Shown here piece by piece: positions 9,646 through 20,477 of a DNA stretch of 64,000 bases. The first letter of the stretch is position 1. Each line of letters begins with the position of its first letter. Origin of the DNA: Desulfovibrio subterraneus (GTDB lineage: Bacteria; Desulfobacterota; Desulfovibrionia; Desulfovibrionales; Desulfovibrionaceae); assembly GCF_013340285.1 (NCBI RefSeq), contig NZ_BLVO01000012.1, forward strand, positions 434,001 through 498,000, given 5' to 3'. The notes under the pieces are model-generated. The model did not search any database. It was not told the DNA's origin and saw only the letters and a list, made by a program, of their open reading frames with translations. The position numbers and the translations under genes were made by a program.

Positions 9646-10050
9646 TCCTTACCTCCGAACGAGTGGGGCCTTGTGCGTATTAAGTAATAGTACCGCGATG
9701 ATGCAACCAAATCACTGCGTGGCTTGTTGCGTAGTGTGAACCGGAAATCCGGTGTCAGATGGAACCGGGACGGATTCGGCTGATCGTTTGCTGCAGGTAA
9801 CGCAGGCTGCTGCGAGCATGTAGGAGAAAATCACATCGTATAATCAAACGCCATTATAATGCCCCCGTATGTGGTCATTCCGGGCCGGTGAGTGGCCGCT
9901 CCTTTCCGTTTATCCTTCCGCCATGCCCATCCTGCCGTTCACCGAAGAGCACGTGCATTGCTGTTTTACCTGACCTAGACAGGTACATGAGCGGTTCTGC
10001 AGGGCGGTCCTGCAGGGCAAATCAGCAATCCGCAACAAGCGAGGTGCCGT
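9646..10050. other. Intergenic region upstream of the symporter genes
   Basis: 405 bases between divergent genes with no credible coding frame. Seen: a perfect TATAAT at 9855-9860 lacking a good -35 at 16-18 bases; an inverted repeat TACCTG-N7-CAGGTA at 9967-9985, a possible operator; and a short hairpin (CTGCAGG / CCTGCAG) at 9997-10015 in the probable leader of the symporter transcript. None is proven. Confidence 0.4.
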
Positions 10051-10302
10051 ATGAAACCGGACATGAAAGCGTACTGGAAGACAAACATCGGGTACATGGT
10101 TGTACTGCTGTCCATCTGGGCACTGGTCTCCTATGCGTTCGGCATTGTGCTTGTGAATGAGCTGAACGTAATCAAGATTGGCGGTTTTCCGCTGGGATTC
10201 TGGTTTGCGCAGCAGGGGTCCATCTACGTCTTTGTCATTCTGATTTTCGTCTACTTTCTGCTCATGCGCCGGCTCGACCGGAAGTATGACATTGACGAAT
10301 AG
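10051..10302 (+). CDS. Sodium/solute symporter small subunit (DUF4212 family)
   Basis: 83 residues with two transmembrane helices (GYMVVLLSIWALVSYAFGIV and IYVFVILIFVYFLLM) and a charged end (RRLDRKYDIDE). The GFPLGFWFAQQGS loop between the helices is the hallmark of the small subunit that accompanies ActP-like symporters. It lies 77 bases before the large subunit gene, the usual arrangement. It presumably forms an inner-membrane complex with it. An AGG-type site precedes the ATG. Confidence 0.9.
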   Translation: MKPDMKAYWKTNIGYMVVLLSIWALVSYAFGIVLVNELNVIKIGGFPLGFWFAQQGSIYVFVILIFVYFLLMRRLDRKYDIDE

Positions 10303-10379
10303 GCTCATTTCCACCGGCAGCAGTGCTTCCGGAAGAGGAGTGATGATCAGAATAACGCAGCAATGACGGAGAGATAGCA

Positions 10380-12155
<1,776 letters not shown>

Positions 12156-12197
12156 CAGAGCTTTGCGTGTCCCGTGCCTTGCGCACTCCCTGATTGT

Positions 12198-12226
12198 GCG
12201 GGAGCGGAGATCGGCTCCGCTCCCGC
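12198..12226 (+). terminator. Strong stem-loop after the symporter gene
   Basis: A perfect 12-bp inverted repeat (GCGGGAGCGGAG / CTCCGCTCCCGC, 5-base loop) lies 43 bases after the symporter stop and 152 bases before the next start. There is no T-run, so it may reduce rather than stop transcription, or protect the upstream 3' end. Confidence 0.55.
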
Positions 12227-12377
12227 CGTCAGAACTGCTTCGGGAACGGGAAATCGCAAATACTGTGGATAGACGGCTGCATCGCACACGATGCAGTCCT
12301 TGCAGAACAGAATGGCCGGACAGGGCGCCCGTAGCGGGGGCGCACGCTTGCCGGAACGAACATCAGGGAGACGGCCT

Positions 12378-14597
12378 ATGTCGGACCCGACCAGACAGCC
12401 CCAGCTTGCATTGGATTTTCTGCGCGGCACCCTGCCGTTCAGCGAGCTTTCCGGCGACGTGCTGAACTGGCTTGCAAAGGCGTGTTCTGTTGACTTCATG
12501 CCCACGGGGACACGTCTCTTCGAGCGGGGACGTACACGCCCCGACAGGCTCTGGCTGGTGCAGAAAGGGGCTGTGCGGCTTACCGGAGGGCCGGTGGCTG
12601 CGGCGGAGCAGGATGCCGGACAGGATGTGCGGCCAGTTATTCGACCGGATATTCGACCGGATATTCGACCGGACATACGGCAGGACATACGGCAGGACAT
12701 ACGGCAGGATGTCGGCAGAGTCGGCAGCGAAGGCACCGATTCAGGTTCCGGGGACGCTTCCGGTGCCGATTCGCTGACCGATGTGCGCGGAGAGGGGGCA
12801 TCCGTGGGAGCGGTGGCCCTGCTTGAAGGCGGTGTGGCCTCGGCCGATGTGGAAACCGTGGAAGATACCTTTTTCATTACCATTCCCCGCGTCGTTTTTC
12901 TGGAACTGGTGGAACGCGAGCAGGTGGTTTCGCAATATTACATGAAGGGCCTGCCGGAGCGTTTCGTCACCAAGGCATTTGCCGAAATGCGGGTGCGCTG
13001 CGAAGGGCTGGCGGATGAAAAAGGACTGTATCTTTTCGCCAGCCGGGTGGGCGATCTGGTTGCCCGCCCGCCTGTCAGCGTGACGAGAGGCACCTCTCTC
13101 CGGCAGGCGGCCGCCTGCATGGTGGAACAGGGCGTGGGCTCGCTGCTTATCCGCGAAGGCGTTCGGGACCGTATGCCTGTCGGCGGGCAGGATACGGACG
13201 AGGCATTCTCTCTGGTCATGGGAGAGGAATGGGATGAGCGGCAGGGCAACATCACCGGTGCCAGCTGGAACCATGGCGGGGAACTGCTGTCTGACGAAGG
13301 GGACGGTGAGATCATCGGCATTGTCACGGATTCCGATCTGCGCAAGGCGGTTTCGCTGTGCATGGATTACAGCGCCCCCGTGGAGACGCTGATGAATGCC
13401 CCCGTTGTTGCCATGGATGCGGAGCGTCCCTGCTTCGACGGGCTGCTGGAGATGATGCGGCGGCAGATTCACCATCTGTGCGTAACCCGCAACGGGCGTA
13501 TCATCGGGGTGATTACCGCGCACGATATCATGGTCATGCAGGGGCGCACCCCCATGTCGCTGTTCCGGGAGATAATGCACCAGCGCACACTGGAGGGCCT
13601 GCATCCGCTCGGGCAGCGGATTGCCCATGTGGTGCGCGGGCTGGTGGAGGAAGGCGCACGGGCAGGGGCCATAACCCGCATGATCACCGTGTTCAACGAT
13701 CTTATGCTGGAAAAGGTGCTCTCCCTGCTGCAGCGTGAGCTGGGACCCGCTCCCGTGCCGTTTTGCTGGATGTGCATGGGCAGCGAGGGGCGGCGCGAGC
13801 AGACCTTTATGACCGATCAGGACAACGCGCTGGTCATCCGTGATACTGAGGACCCCGTCATACGCAAGGCGGCGGAGTTCTACTTTTCCGTCTTTACGGA
13901 GCAGGCGGTCACGCATCTGGATGCATGCGGCTTCAAGCGCTGCAAGGGCGACATGATGGCCAGCAACCCGCGCTGGCGTATGGAGCAGGCGGGCTGGACC
14001 ACGCAGTTCACCGGTTGGATACGCAGGCCGGAACCGGAAGAAGTGCTCAATTCGTCCATATTTTTCGACTTCCGCTCCGGCTACGGGCGGGCGGATTACG
14101 TGGATGCCCTGTGGCGGCAGGTGCTGGAAGAAGCCGCTGCCAACGAATTGTTTCAGCGCCACCTTGCGGCAGATTGCCTGCGCATGCGTCCCCCGCTCAG
14201 CTTTTTCCGCAACTTCATCGTGGAAAAGGATGGCCAGCACCGCAACACGCTGGACCTGAAAAAACGGGGCGGCCTGCCCTTTGTGGATTTTGCCCGTGTC
14301 ATGGCCCTGCGTTGCGGCATACGCGAGACCAACACCATGGACAGGCTCAGCGCGCTGGAAGCGGCAGGGCATATACCCGTGCAGCTCGGGCGGGAGGCAC
14401 GGGAAGCATACGAGTTCGTCATGCATCTGCGGCTTGTGCATCAGGTGGCGCAGATAGAACGCGGGGAAGAGCCGGACAACCATGTTGATCCTGCGACTCT
14501 TTCCGACCTCGAAAAGCAGACGCTCAAGGAAGCCTTTGCCGTGGCCGTTCGGCTGCAGTCGTACCTCAAGGATCTGTTCCACATGCATATGGGATAG
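12378..14597 (+). CDS. CBS-pair/DUF294 nucleotidyltransferase-like protein with cNMP-type domain
   Basis: 739 residues. The ATG at 12378 has a GGGAG site; an upstream in-frame ATG at 12291 does not. Order: a cyclic-nucleotide-binding-like fold (about 15-175), two CBS motifs (about 215-395) with a 50-residue acidic insertion in the first, a DUF294 nucleotidyltransferase domain (about 410-560) with the GSEGRREQTFMTDQDNALV signature and its D-x-D pair, and the DUF294 C-terminal domain. Relatives of this architecture resemble GlnD but their reaction is not established. It is cytoplasmic. Context suggests it regulates the symporter in response to nucleotides. Residues 88-111 are a tetrapeptide repeat inside the cNMP fold, which may disable ligand binding. 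Confidence 0.88.
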   Translation: MSDPTRQPQLALDFLRGTLPFSELSGDVLNWLAKACSVDFMPTGTRLFERGRTRPDRLWLVQKGAVRLTGGPVAAAEQDAGQDVRPVIRPDIRPDIRPDIRQDIRQDIRQDVGRVGSEGTDSGSGDASGADSLTDVRGEGASVGAVALLEGGVASADVETVEDTFFITIPRVVFLELVEREQVVSQYYMKGLPERFVTKAFAEMRVRCEGLADEKGLYLFASRVGDLVARPPVSVTRGTSLRQAAACMVEQGVGSLLIREGVRDRMPVGGQDTDEAFSLVMGEEWDERQGNITGASWNHGGELLSDEGDGEIIGIVTDSDLRKAVSLCMDYSAPVETLMNAPVVAMDAERPCFDGLLEMMRRQIHHLCVTRNGRIIGVITAHDIMVMQGRTPMSLFREIMHQRTLEGLHPLGQRIAHVVRGLVEEGARAGAITRMITVFNDLMLEKVLSLLQRELGPAPVPFCWMCMGSEGRREQTFMTDQDNALVIRDTEDPVIRKAAEFYFSVFTEQAVTHLDACGFKRCKGDMMASNPRWRMEQAGWTTQFTGWIRRPEPEEVLNSSIFFDFRSGYGRADYVDALWRQVLEEAAANELFQRHLAADCLRMRPPLSFFRNFIVEKDGQHRNTLDLKKRGGLPFVDFARVMALRCGIRETNTMDRLSALEAAGHIPVQLGREAREAYEFVMHLRLVHQVAQIERGEEPDNHVDPATLSDLEKQTLKEAFAVAVRLQSYLKDLFHMHMG
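12639..12710 (+). repeat. Six tandem 12-bp coding repeats (IRPD/IRQD)
   Basis: Three copies of ATTCGACCGGA(T/C) are followed by three of ATACGGCAGGA(C/T), in frame with the CBS/DUF294 gene. They encode IRPD three times then IRQD three times, with weaker copies (QDVRPV) just before. The two blocks look like two successive local expansions. Confidence 0.92.
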
Positions 14598-14641
14598 TCT
14601 GCGCACAACCCTGTAACAGCCCGAACGGGAAAGGAGACGCC

Positions 14642-15442
14642 ATGAAAGACGCATCGGCACCCGTCAAAACCGTTAGAACTGGCAAAACTGGCAAAACCGG
14701 TTTTACCGGCAGAGTCGCAGGGCTGCTTCAGGCCATCCGCAAAGGGCTGGGAAGATGGTCAGGGCCGGTTCATCCCCTGCTGGAAGAAAATTACATGCTG
14801 TTTGCCGAGTTTGATCAGGAAAAACCCCTCGAGGAGTATTCCTTTGTGGTGCTGGATACCGAGTTGACCGGACTCAGCCCGTCGCGGGATGAAATCGTCT
14901 CCATAGGGGCGGTGCGGGTGAGCGGTCTCAGCATCAATCCTTCTGATACGTTGCATGTCATGGTGCGCCCGCACGGGACCATGCATAAACCGGCAACGCT
15001 GGTGCATCGCATCACTCCGGAAACCGTGGCGGATAAGCCGCCCATCGAAGACGTGCTGCCTGAACTGCTGCGCTTCTGCAACGGTTCACTCATTGTGGGG
15101 CACCATGTGGGGCTGGACATGGCCTTTCTGAGCAGGGCAACGCGCAGGCATCTCGGCGGCTCCATTGCCACGCCCTGTATTGATACCATGCGGCTTGCGC
15201 AGGCGTGGGAGCAGGAGCGGTGGGAAGCATCGTTCGATCCGTTCCAGTCCAACATATCCTACAATCTGCGTGACCTTGCCACGCATTACGGACTGCCGCG
15301 TTTTCAGGAGCACGATGCCCTGCAGGATGCGTTGCAGGCCGCCTATCTCTTTGTCTATCTGGTGCGCAAGATGCGGGGCGGTTCCATCCGCACGCTGAAG
15401 GATCTGTTCATGGCCGGCAGGAGCTGGCGCTGGTATATGTAG
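14642..15442 (+). CDS. DnaQ-like 3'-5' exonuclease (DEDDh family)
   Basis: 266 residues. The exonuclease core (about 65-235) shows the DEDDh set: VVLDTELTGL (Asp and Glu of motif I), GHHVGLDMAFL (motif II Asp) and QEHDALQDALQ (motif III His and Asp). It resembles the DNA polymerase III epsilon proofreading domain but is longer at the N terminus and lacks a polymerase-binding tail. Residues about 8-24 (VKTVRTGKTGKTGFTGR) are low-complexity, encoded by a tandem repeat. It starts 44 bases after the CBS/DUF294 gene with an AAAGGAG site. Its tie to the symporter cluster is conserved in other bacteria, yet its substrate is unknown. Confidence 0.88.
   Translation: MKDASAPVKTVRTGKTGKTGFTGRVAGLLQAIRKGLGRWSGPVHPLLEENYMLFAEFDQEKPLEEYSFVVLDTELTGLSPSRDEIVSIGAVRVSGLSINPSDTLHVMVRPHGTMHKPATLVHRITPETVADKPPIEDVLPELLRFCNGSLIVGHHVGLDMAFLSRATRRHLGGSIATPCIDTMRLAQAWEQERWEASFDPFQSNISYNLRDLATHYGLPRFQEHDALQDALQAAYLFVYLVRKMRGGSIRTLKDLFMAGRSWRWYM
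14666..14710 (+). repeat. Five tandem 9-bp repeats inside the exonuclease gene
   Basis: Consecutive 9-mers AAAACCGTT, AGAACTGGC, AAAACTGGC, AAAACCGGT, TTTACCGGC encode the basic low-complexity tract near the N terminus. Read on the other strand they match the GCC(A/G)GTYNT motif of the non-coding repeat at 7332-7376. Confidence 0.8.
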
Positions 15443-15505
15443 CCAGTCAGCCCCTTGCCAAACAGGAAAACTCCGCTATGCTGTGTTGTGCGCAGGGTGC
15501 GGGAA

Positions 15506-15534
15506 TTGACCGTAAGGCCGCTTTCCCGTATGTC
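15506..15534 (+). promoter_or_regulatory. Candidate sigma-70 promoter of glnS
   Basis: TTGACC (15506-15511) and TATGTC (15529-15534) are separated by 17 bases, about 70 bases upstream of the glnS start. Four to five of six positions match in each box; no other good pair was seen in this 163-base gap. Confidence 0.45.
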
Positions 15535-15605
15535 CTGCCGTACACAGAGAATCAAACCGTGTCCGCCGTTTGGGCGGGTGCGATACAGCATAGGACGAGT
15601 ACCCC

Positions 15606-17327
15606 ATGAGCAATTCCCCCATCGAGTCTGCCAAGGAAACCGCAGAGAAGAAGGATGGTCCGGGTCTGGACTTCATCCGCACCAGAATCGCTGAAGATAA
15701 CGCTTCCGGCAAATATCAGGGCCGCGTGCACACGCGTTTTCCCCCTGAGCCGAACGGGTACCTGCACCTTGGTCATGCCAAGTCTATCTGCCTGAACTTC
15801 GGTGTTGCCGGTGAACATGCCGGTGGCAAGTGCAACCTGCGCTTCGATGACACCAACCCCGTGAAGGAAGATACTGAATACGTTGAATCCATCATGGAAG
15901 ACGTGAAGTGGCTCGGCTTCGACTGGGAAGACCGCATGTTCTACGCCTCCGACTATTTCGACCGTCTGTACGAGCTGGCCATTCAGCTCATCAAGGAAGG
16001 CAAGGCGTATGTGGATTCCCTCTCCGCAGAGGAAATCCGTCAGTACCGTGGCACGCTTACCGAGCCCGGTAAAGAGAGCCCCTATCGCAACCGTTCTGTG
16101 GAAGAGAACCTTGACCTCTTCCAGCGTATGAAGAACGGCGAATTCGATGACGGTGCCCACGTGCTGCGCGCCAAGATTGACATGGCCGCTTCCAACGTCG
16201 TGATGCGCGACCCCACCTTGTACCGCATCCGCAAGGCGCACCACCATCGCACCGGCGACAAGTGGTGCATCTACCCCATGTATGACTACACGCACTGCAT
16301 TTCCGACTCCACGGAAGGCATCACGCATTCCATCTGCACGCTTGAGTTCGAGAACAACCGCGAACTGTATGACTGGACGCTGGAAACCCTCGGCCTGTAC
16401 CGTCCGCAGCAGATCGAATTTGCACGTCTGAACCTGACCTACACCGTGCTTTCCAAGCGCAAGCTCATTCAACTGGTGCAGGAAGGTCATGTGCGCGGCT
16501 GGGACGACCCCCGCATGCCCACTCTTTCCGGTGTGCGCCGCCGCGGTTTTCCGCCGGAAGCACTGCGCGAATTCTGTTCCCGCATAGGTGTGGCCAAGGC
16601 TGATTCCATGGTGGATTACGCGCTGATGGAATTCTGCGTGCGCGAAAAGCTGAATGCAGAAACTCCCCGCCTCATGGGCGTGGTGGAGCCTATCAAGCTG
16701 GTCATCACCAATTATCCGGAAGGCCAGTACGACGAGTTCGAAATGCCCATGCATCCGGAAGATGAAAGCCACGGCACCCGCACCATGCGTTTTGGCCGTG
16801 AACTGTGGATAGAGAACGACGACTTCCGCGAAGAAGCACCCAAGAAATACTTCCGCCTGACTCCCGGACAGGAAGTGCGCCTGCGCTACGCCTATTACGT
16901 GACCTGCACCGGCGTGGTGAAGGATGCCGAAGGTAATATCAAGGAAGTGCACTGCACCTACGATCCCGAGAGCAAGGGCGGTTCCACCGCCGACGGCCGC
17001 AAGGTGAAGGGAACCATTCACTGGGTTTCCGCGTGCGATGCCGTGCCTGCGGAAGTGCGCCTCTACGAACCCCTGTTCGTGAAGGAAAACCCCAATCAGG
17101 TGGAAGAAGGCAAGACCTTCCTCGATTACCTGAACCCCGAATCCGAAAAGGTGGTCACCGCCTATCTGGAACCCCGACTTGCCGAATTCGAAGCTGGCAC
17201 CCGCGTGCAGTTCGAGCGCCTCGGGTACTTCTGCGTGGACAAGGATTCCAAACCCGGAAAGCCCGTGTTCAACCGCACCGCCACCCTGCGCGACAGCTGG
17301 GCGCGTGTGGAGCGTAACCAGAAGTAG
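15606..17327 (+). CDS. glnS: Glutaminyl-tRNA synthetase
   Basis: 573-residue class I aminoacyl-tRNA synthetase that charges tRNA-Gln with glutamine in the cytoplasm. The HIGH-type motif is [12 protein letters not shown] (about residue 49) and the KMSKS-type motif is VLSKRKL (about residue 281). The anticodon-binding beta-barrels fill the C-terminal part. Length is close to E. coli GlnS (554). The motif [12 protein letters not shown] distinguishes it from GluRS. Flanked by its own candidate promoter and a terminator, so probably monocistronic. Codon use is biased as in highly expressed genes. Confidence 0.96.
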   Translation: MSNSPIESAKETAEKKDGPGLDFIRTRIAEDNASGKYQGRVHTRFPPEPNGYLHLGHAKSICLNFGVAGEHAGGKCNLRFDDTNPVKEDTEYVESIMEDVKWLGFDWEDRMFYASDYFDRLYELAIQLIKEGKAYVDSLSAEEIRQYRGTLTEPGKESPYRNRSVEENLDLFQRMKNGEFDDGAHVLRAKIDMAASNVVMRDPTLYRIRKAHHHRTGDKWCIYPMYDYTHCISDSTEGITHSICTLEFENNRELYDWTLETLGLYRPQQIEFARLNLTYTVLSKRKLIQLVQEGHVRGWDDPRMPTLSGVRRRGFPPEALREFCSRIGVAKADSMVDYALMEFCVREKLNAETPRLMGVVEPIKLVITNYPEGQYDEFEMPMHPEDESHGTRTMRFGRELWIENDDFREEAPKKYFRLTPGQEVRLRYAYYVTCTGVVKDAEGNIKEVHCTYDPESKGGSTADGRKVKGTIHWVSACDAVPAEVRLYEPLFVKENPNQVEEGKTFLDYLNPESEKVVTAYLEPRLAEFEAGTRVQFERLGYFCVDKDSKPGKPVFNRTATLRDSWARVERNQK

Positions 17328-17361
17328 CGTCATGCGGCATGGCCGCAGATTTGATTACACA

Positions 17362-17391
17362 AAGGCTGTCCGGCAACGGGCAGCCTTTTTT
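17362..17391 (+). terminator. Terminator of glnS
   Basis: A 10-bp stem (AAGGCTGTCC / GGGCAGCCTT, one G-T pair, 6-base loop) is followed by TTTT; it lies 35 bases after the glnS stop. Confidence 0.85.
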
Positions 17392-17714
17392 CATGTTGCG
17401 GGCATCATGCCGGTTACTCTTTGGCGCCCCCTGTTGAAGTAAGCAGACCGGAAGCATGAATGGTCGGCACCTGCACAGGTAATGCGGAACACCGTGTATG
17501 AACGTGATGTTGCAGACAGGGCGGGGCGTTGAAAGCCGCTATGAAGGATAATCATCATTTGTAGCCGCACTGGCGGTTCCTGTGTGCCATTGGTGAATAT
17601 AATACCCCATACTCCTAAAAGCTTCGATGTTGCTGGAATAAGTAATTTATGCTTATCTTGGATAAGAATTGATAAAATTTTCGCAATGTCGGTTCGTTCA
17701 GCCGGAGTGGTGGT
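17392..17714. other. Intergenic region before the solitary binding protein
   Basis: 323 bases, AT-richer than the surroundings, without a credible gene. A perfect inverted repeat CTTATC-TTG-GATAAG lies at 17652-17666, about 50 bases before the next start, and may be an operator. An AT-rich GATAAAAT follows at 17671, a possible -10 region, but no convincing -35 was found. Confidence 0.4.
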
Positions 17715-18695
17715 ATGGAGCGAATACTTTGCTGGCTGTTGCTGCCTTTGCTTCTCTGGGGAGGCGAGGTGGGGGCAGGGCAGTTCAAAGTGCTTATCGT
17801 GCACAGTTACAGCCCTGAATTGCCTTGGGTACAGCAATGTAACCGGGGTATTTCTTCTGCCCTGCCGGAGGGGTTTGCACTCAGGTTTGAGTATCTCGAT
17901 ACCAAAAGGATTCCGGAGTCGGAGTACCCGCGCAAAGCTGAAGAGGCTATGCAGGTCTACCGTGCCTATGCACCGGATCTGGTAATGCTGGGCGATGATA
18001 ATGCCCTGCGCCTGCTTGGTCCCCGCATGGCCGCAGACGGCCTGCCGATCGTGTTTTTCGGTATTAACGGGAACCCCCGCAGCTATTTCAAATCCATCCC
18101 GCCCAATGTTTCGGGCAGGCTTGAAATTCTCCCCCTGTTTTCATGGGTCAGATACATCCGGCGTATCATGCCGAAAGCGAAGCAGTGTCTCATTCTGATG
18201 GACCGCAGCGAAACCTCGGATGCGTTAATCAGCCATTTCTTCGGGGAGAATATTCATGCGTCCGTTGATGGGGTGACGGTGGATTACAGGATTGTCTCCA
18301 CCTTTGCCGAGTGGAAGCAGGCAGTGAATGAATCTGTGGGGTATCAGTTCATTACCATACCGCTTTTTCATACGCTGAAGGACAAGAATGGAACCGTGGT
18401 GCCGGTTGAAGATGTCGCCCGATGGGTTTCAACGCAAAGCCGGATTCCTGTCTTCGCCTATCAGGACTATATGGTCGGCAATAACGGGGTGGTGGGAGCA
18501 TATGTCATTGCGGGCGAAGCGCACGCCTTTTCCGCAGCAGAGCTAGCCAGAAAGATTCTGCTGGGCGAGGCATCGGACAAGGGCGGCCTGAGCGCAGACC
18601 ATGTAGGCACCTTTTATTTCAACCGCAAGCAGCTTGAGCGGTTCGGATTGACTCTGCCCCCCGGCATGGAGAAGGACGCCTTGTTTACGGAGTGA
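17715..18695 (+). CDS. ABC-type substrate-binding protein (ABC_sub_bind-like), solitary
   Basis: 326 residues with a signal peptide (MERILCWLLLPLLLWGGEVGA). It has a periplasmic-binding fold resembling the ABC_sub_bind family and the sensor domains of some histidine kinases (KVLIVHSYSPELPWVQQ; PDLVMLGDDNALRLLGPRM; VVGAYVIAGEAHAFSAAELA). The GGAGTGG site before ATG supports the start. No permease, ATPase or kinase is adjacent: glnS lies upstream and a terminator downstream. It is therefore probably an orphan periplasmic receptor or works with partners elsewhere. Ligand unknown. Confidence 0.78.
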   Translation: MERILCWLLLPLLLWGGEVGAGQFKVLIVHSYSPELPWVQQCNRGISSALPEGFALRFEYLDTKRIPESEYPRKAEEAMQVYRAYAPDLVMLGDDNALRLLGPRMAADGLPIVFFGINGNPRSYFKSIPPNVSGRLEILPLFSWVRYIRRIMPKAKQCLILMDRSETSDALISHFFGENIHASVDGVTVDYRIVSTFAEWKQAVNESVGYQFITIPLFHTLKDKNGTVVPVEDVARWVSTQSRIPVFAYQDYMVGNNGVVGAYVIAGEAHAFSAAELARKILLGEASDKGGLSADHVGTFYFNRKQLERFGLTLPPGMEKDALFTE

Positions 18696-18705
18696 GCAGC
18701 AGGCA

Positions 18706-18733
18706 AAAGCCCCGCCAAATGGCGGGGCTTTGC
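18706..18733 (+). terminator. Terminator of the solitary binding protein gene
   Basis: AAAGCCCCGCC / GGCGGGGCTTT forms an 11-bp stem with loop AAAT, 10 bases after the stop codon, followed by a T-rich stretch. Confidence 0.85.
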
Positions 18734-18920
18734 TTTGGGAAGGTATGTTGATTTGCGGGATAGATTCGCGCAGCGAAGGAGAGTTTCGAGGAGAAATAAG
18801 GACATGGCAAAGCGTTGCTATGGCTGTCGTGGTGACGGGCAATCGAAGAGGGGGGGGGCGGGAGTCACTTCAAAAATCACTTCACGGGGTTTTTGGAGTG
18901 CCGCGAAAGGGCAATAAGAA

Positions 18921-18948
18921 AAGGGTCCAGTCTTGCGACTGAACCCTT
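18921..18948 (-). terminator. Terminator of tRNA-Ser
   Basis: On the minus strand a 12-bp stem (AAGGGTTCAGTC / GACTGGACCCTT, one G-T pair, loop GCAA) is followed by TTCTTATT, 7 bases past the tRNA 3' end. Confidence 0.8.
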
Positions 18949-18954
18949 GAAATC

Positions 18955-19048
18955 TGGCGATGAGGGAGGGATTCGAACCCTCGATACGCTTTTAAGGCGT
19001 ATACCCGCTTAGCAGGCGAGCTCCTTCGGCCGACTCGGACACCTCACC
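18955..19048 (-). tRNA. tRNA-Ser (anticodon GCT)
   Basis: A 94-base class II tRNA with encoded CCA. Acceptor GGTGAGG pairs with CCTCATC, followed by discriminator G and CCA. The anticodon loop CTGCTAA gives GCT, reading AGC/AGU. A long variable arm (TATACGCCTTAAAAGCGTAT) is typical of serine tRNA, and the T-loop reads GGTTCGAATCC. Confidence 0.96.
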
Positions 19049-19190
19049 GTAATCCTCAGCCTGACGGCTGGCGCATGCGGCCACACATGCGAGACAGACT
19101 CATTACAGTAGGCACGGGGGGCTGTCAACCAGATTGGAAGGGATAAAGGGAATTTCATGCAAATCTCAGGGGGCTGAGTGGCGTAGTTGC

Positions 19191-20363
19191 TCATTCCGCA
19201 GCCGAACAGCGGCGGAGAAACTCCAGCCGCTCGGTCATGGATTCACCGGGCGGGAGCAGGGTACCCTGCAACGGGCGGACGAGCCTGGCGAGGCAGAAGG
19301 CACATGTGGCAGGCAGCCGGTTTGCGGCAGCGTTCTTTCTGAATGCTCTGTACGCAGCCGCGTTCCATATGTCCTCAAGCGATGCCTCTGCTATGTTGCC
19401 GAAGACAAGTCGGGGGAGGGGATGCGCCATGCCGTAGCTCCAGTGCTCACCCGCTTCAGCGGGCAGGCAACCCATAATGCAGGGGGTGATGTCGCCGTCT
19501 GCCGTTACAATCATGCTTTCATCAAAAGGTTCGGGGCAATGCCCCTTGAAGTGTGACAGGCCGGATACATCCTTCTTCTTCGTGGCGGAGGTTGTGGGGA
19601 CTGTTGCAGCAGGGTGGTGCCTGTTGTCCGTGGCAGGGGGAACGGGAAGGCGTGCATGTATGGCAAGCCCGCGTTCAAAGGCCGTGTCGAGCACCTTGAT
19701 GACCGGCACTATGGCATTGCTGAACTCATGCGGCGTCAGTGATGCGAATGAGTCGTTCTCAAGTTCCGGAGCGGCGAGGACAGAGAGTCCGCTGATGGTC
19801 GCTTCATGCGCTCCATAGCGTTCCATCAGGTCGGGGAGAATGGCAATGTCCTGCGTGGTGGATGGCGTGACGAGCCATGCGATATGCAGGTGCGGCAGTC
19901 GGGAGTGCAGGCGCTTCCTGATATGTTGCAGACGCTCCATGGCTTCAAGCACCTGTTGGAACGGTGCGCCGGGGCGGAGCCTGTCATGGTTCGGGGCGTT
20001 TCCGGCAAGGGAGAAGGCAAGAACGCCAAGGCCCGCCCTGATGAGTGATTCAAGCAGGGTATCCGTAAGATGCTTGCCGGAGCAGGTGGTACCCACGGTG
20101 CAGCCTTGTGCCGAGGCAAGGGCAACCATGTGGGGCAGGTCGGGGTGCAGCAGCGGTTCGCCCCATCCCTGCAGGTGCACATGGCGTACCCGCTGCAGCG
20201 AGGGCAGCAGCGACTCGAACAGGGACACTGGCATCAAGGTGTTGTTCCAGTCGCGGCGCAGTGCCGTGCGGGGGCAATAGGTGCAGGCGGCGTGGCACGC
20301 GGTAGAAACCTCAACCTGAATGGAGCGCCAGCGCGGGCGGCGTCGGAACAGGGAAAAGCCCAT
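19191..20363 (-). CDS. Radical SAM/SPASM-type protein of unknown substrate
   Basis: 390 residues. The radical SAM cluster motif CHAACTYC (Cys-x3-Cys-x2-Cys) lies at about residues 23-30, followed by a glycine-rich strand (HLQGWGEPLLHPDL). The C-terminal part has a SPASM-like set of cysteines for auxiliary Fe-S clusters: CPEPF, CIMGC and CAFC, spaced as in maturases and MoaA/SkfB relatives. A low-complexity, Lys/Thr/Ala-rich linker (about 250-275) separates the halves. It lies upstream of nothing obvious: the tRNA follows, and argJ is the preceding gene on this strand after a terminator. Reaction and partner cannot be named. Confidence 0.82.
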   Translation of the reverse strand: MGFSLFRRRPRWRSIQVEVSTACHAACTYCPRTALRRDWNNTLMPVSLFESLLPSLQRVRHVHLQGWGEPLLHPDLPHMVALASAQGCTVGTTCSGKHLTDTLLESLIRAGLGVLAFSLAGNAPNHDRLRPGAPFQQVLEAMERLQHIRKRLHSRLPHLHIAWLVTPSTTQDIAILPDLMERYGAHEATISGLSVLAAPELENDSFASLTPHEFSNAIVPVIKVLDTAFERGLAIHARLPVPPATDNRHHPAATVPTTSATKKKDVSGLSHFKGHCPEPFDESMIVTADGDITPCIMGCLPAEAGEHWSYGMAHPLPRLVFGNIAEASLEDIWNAAAYRAFRKNAAANRLPATCAFCLARLVRPLQGTLLPPGESMTERLEFLRRCSAAE

Positions 20364-20477
20364 AGTGTTGTCCTGTGCCTTTGGGGTGTGAAACGGCGGG
20401 AGCGGACAAACTGTAGCAGAAACTGCCGATGGGGCAAAGACTCAGTACACGCGCTGATGAGCGGGGGGCATAACGTA

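Noticed and set aside
9855-9860. TATAAT as promoter of the symporter genes
   Set aside because: No acceptable -35 at 16-18 bases upstream. Listed only as a description of the gap.
12291-12377. N-terminal extension of the CBS/DUF294 protein
   Set aside because: The upstream ATG has no ribosome site, while the ATG at 12378 has one and fits the domain start.
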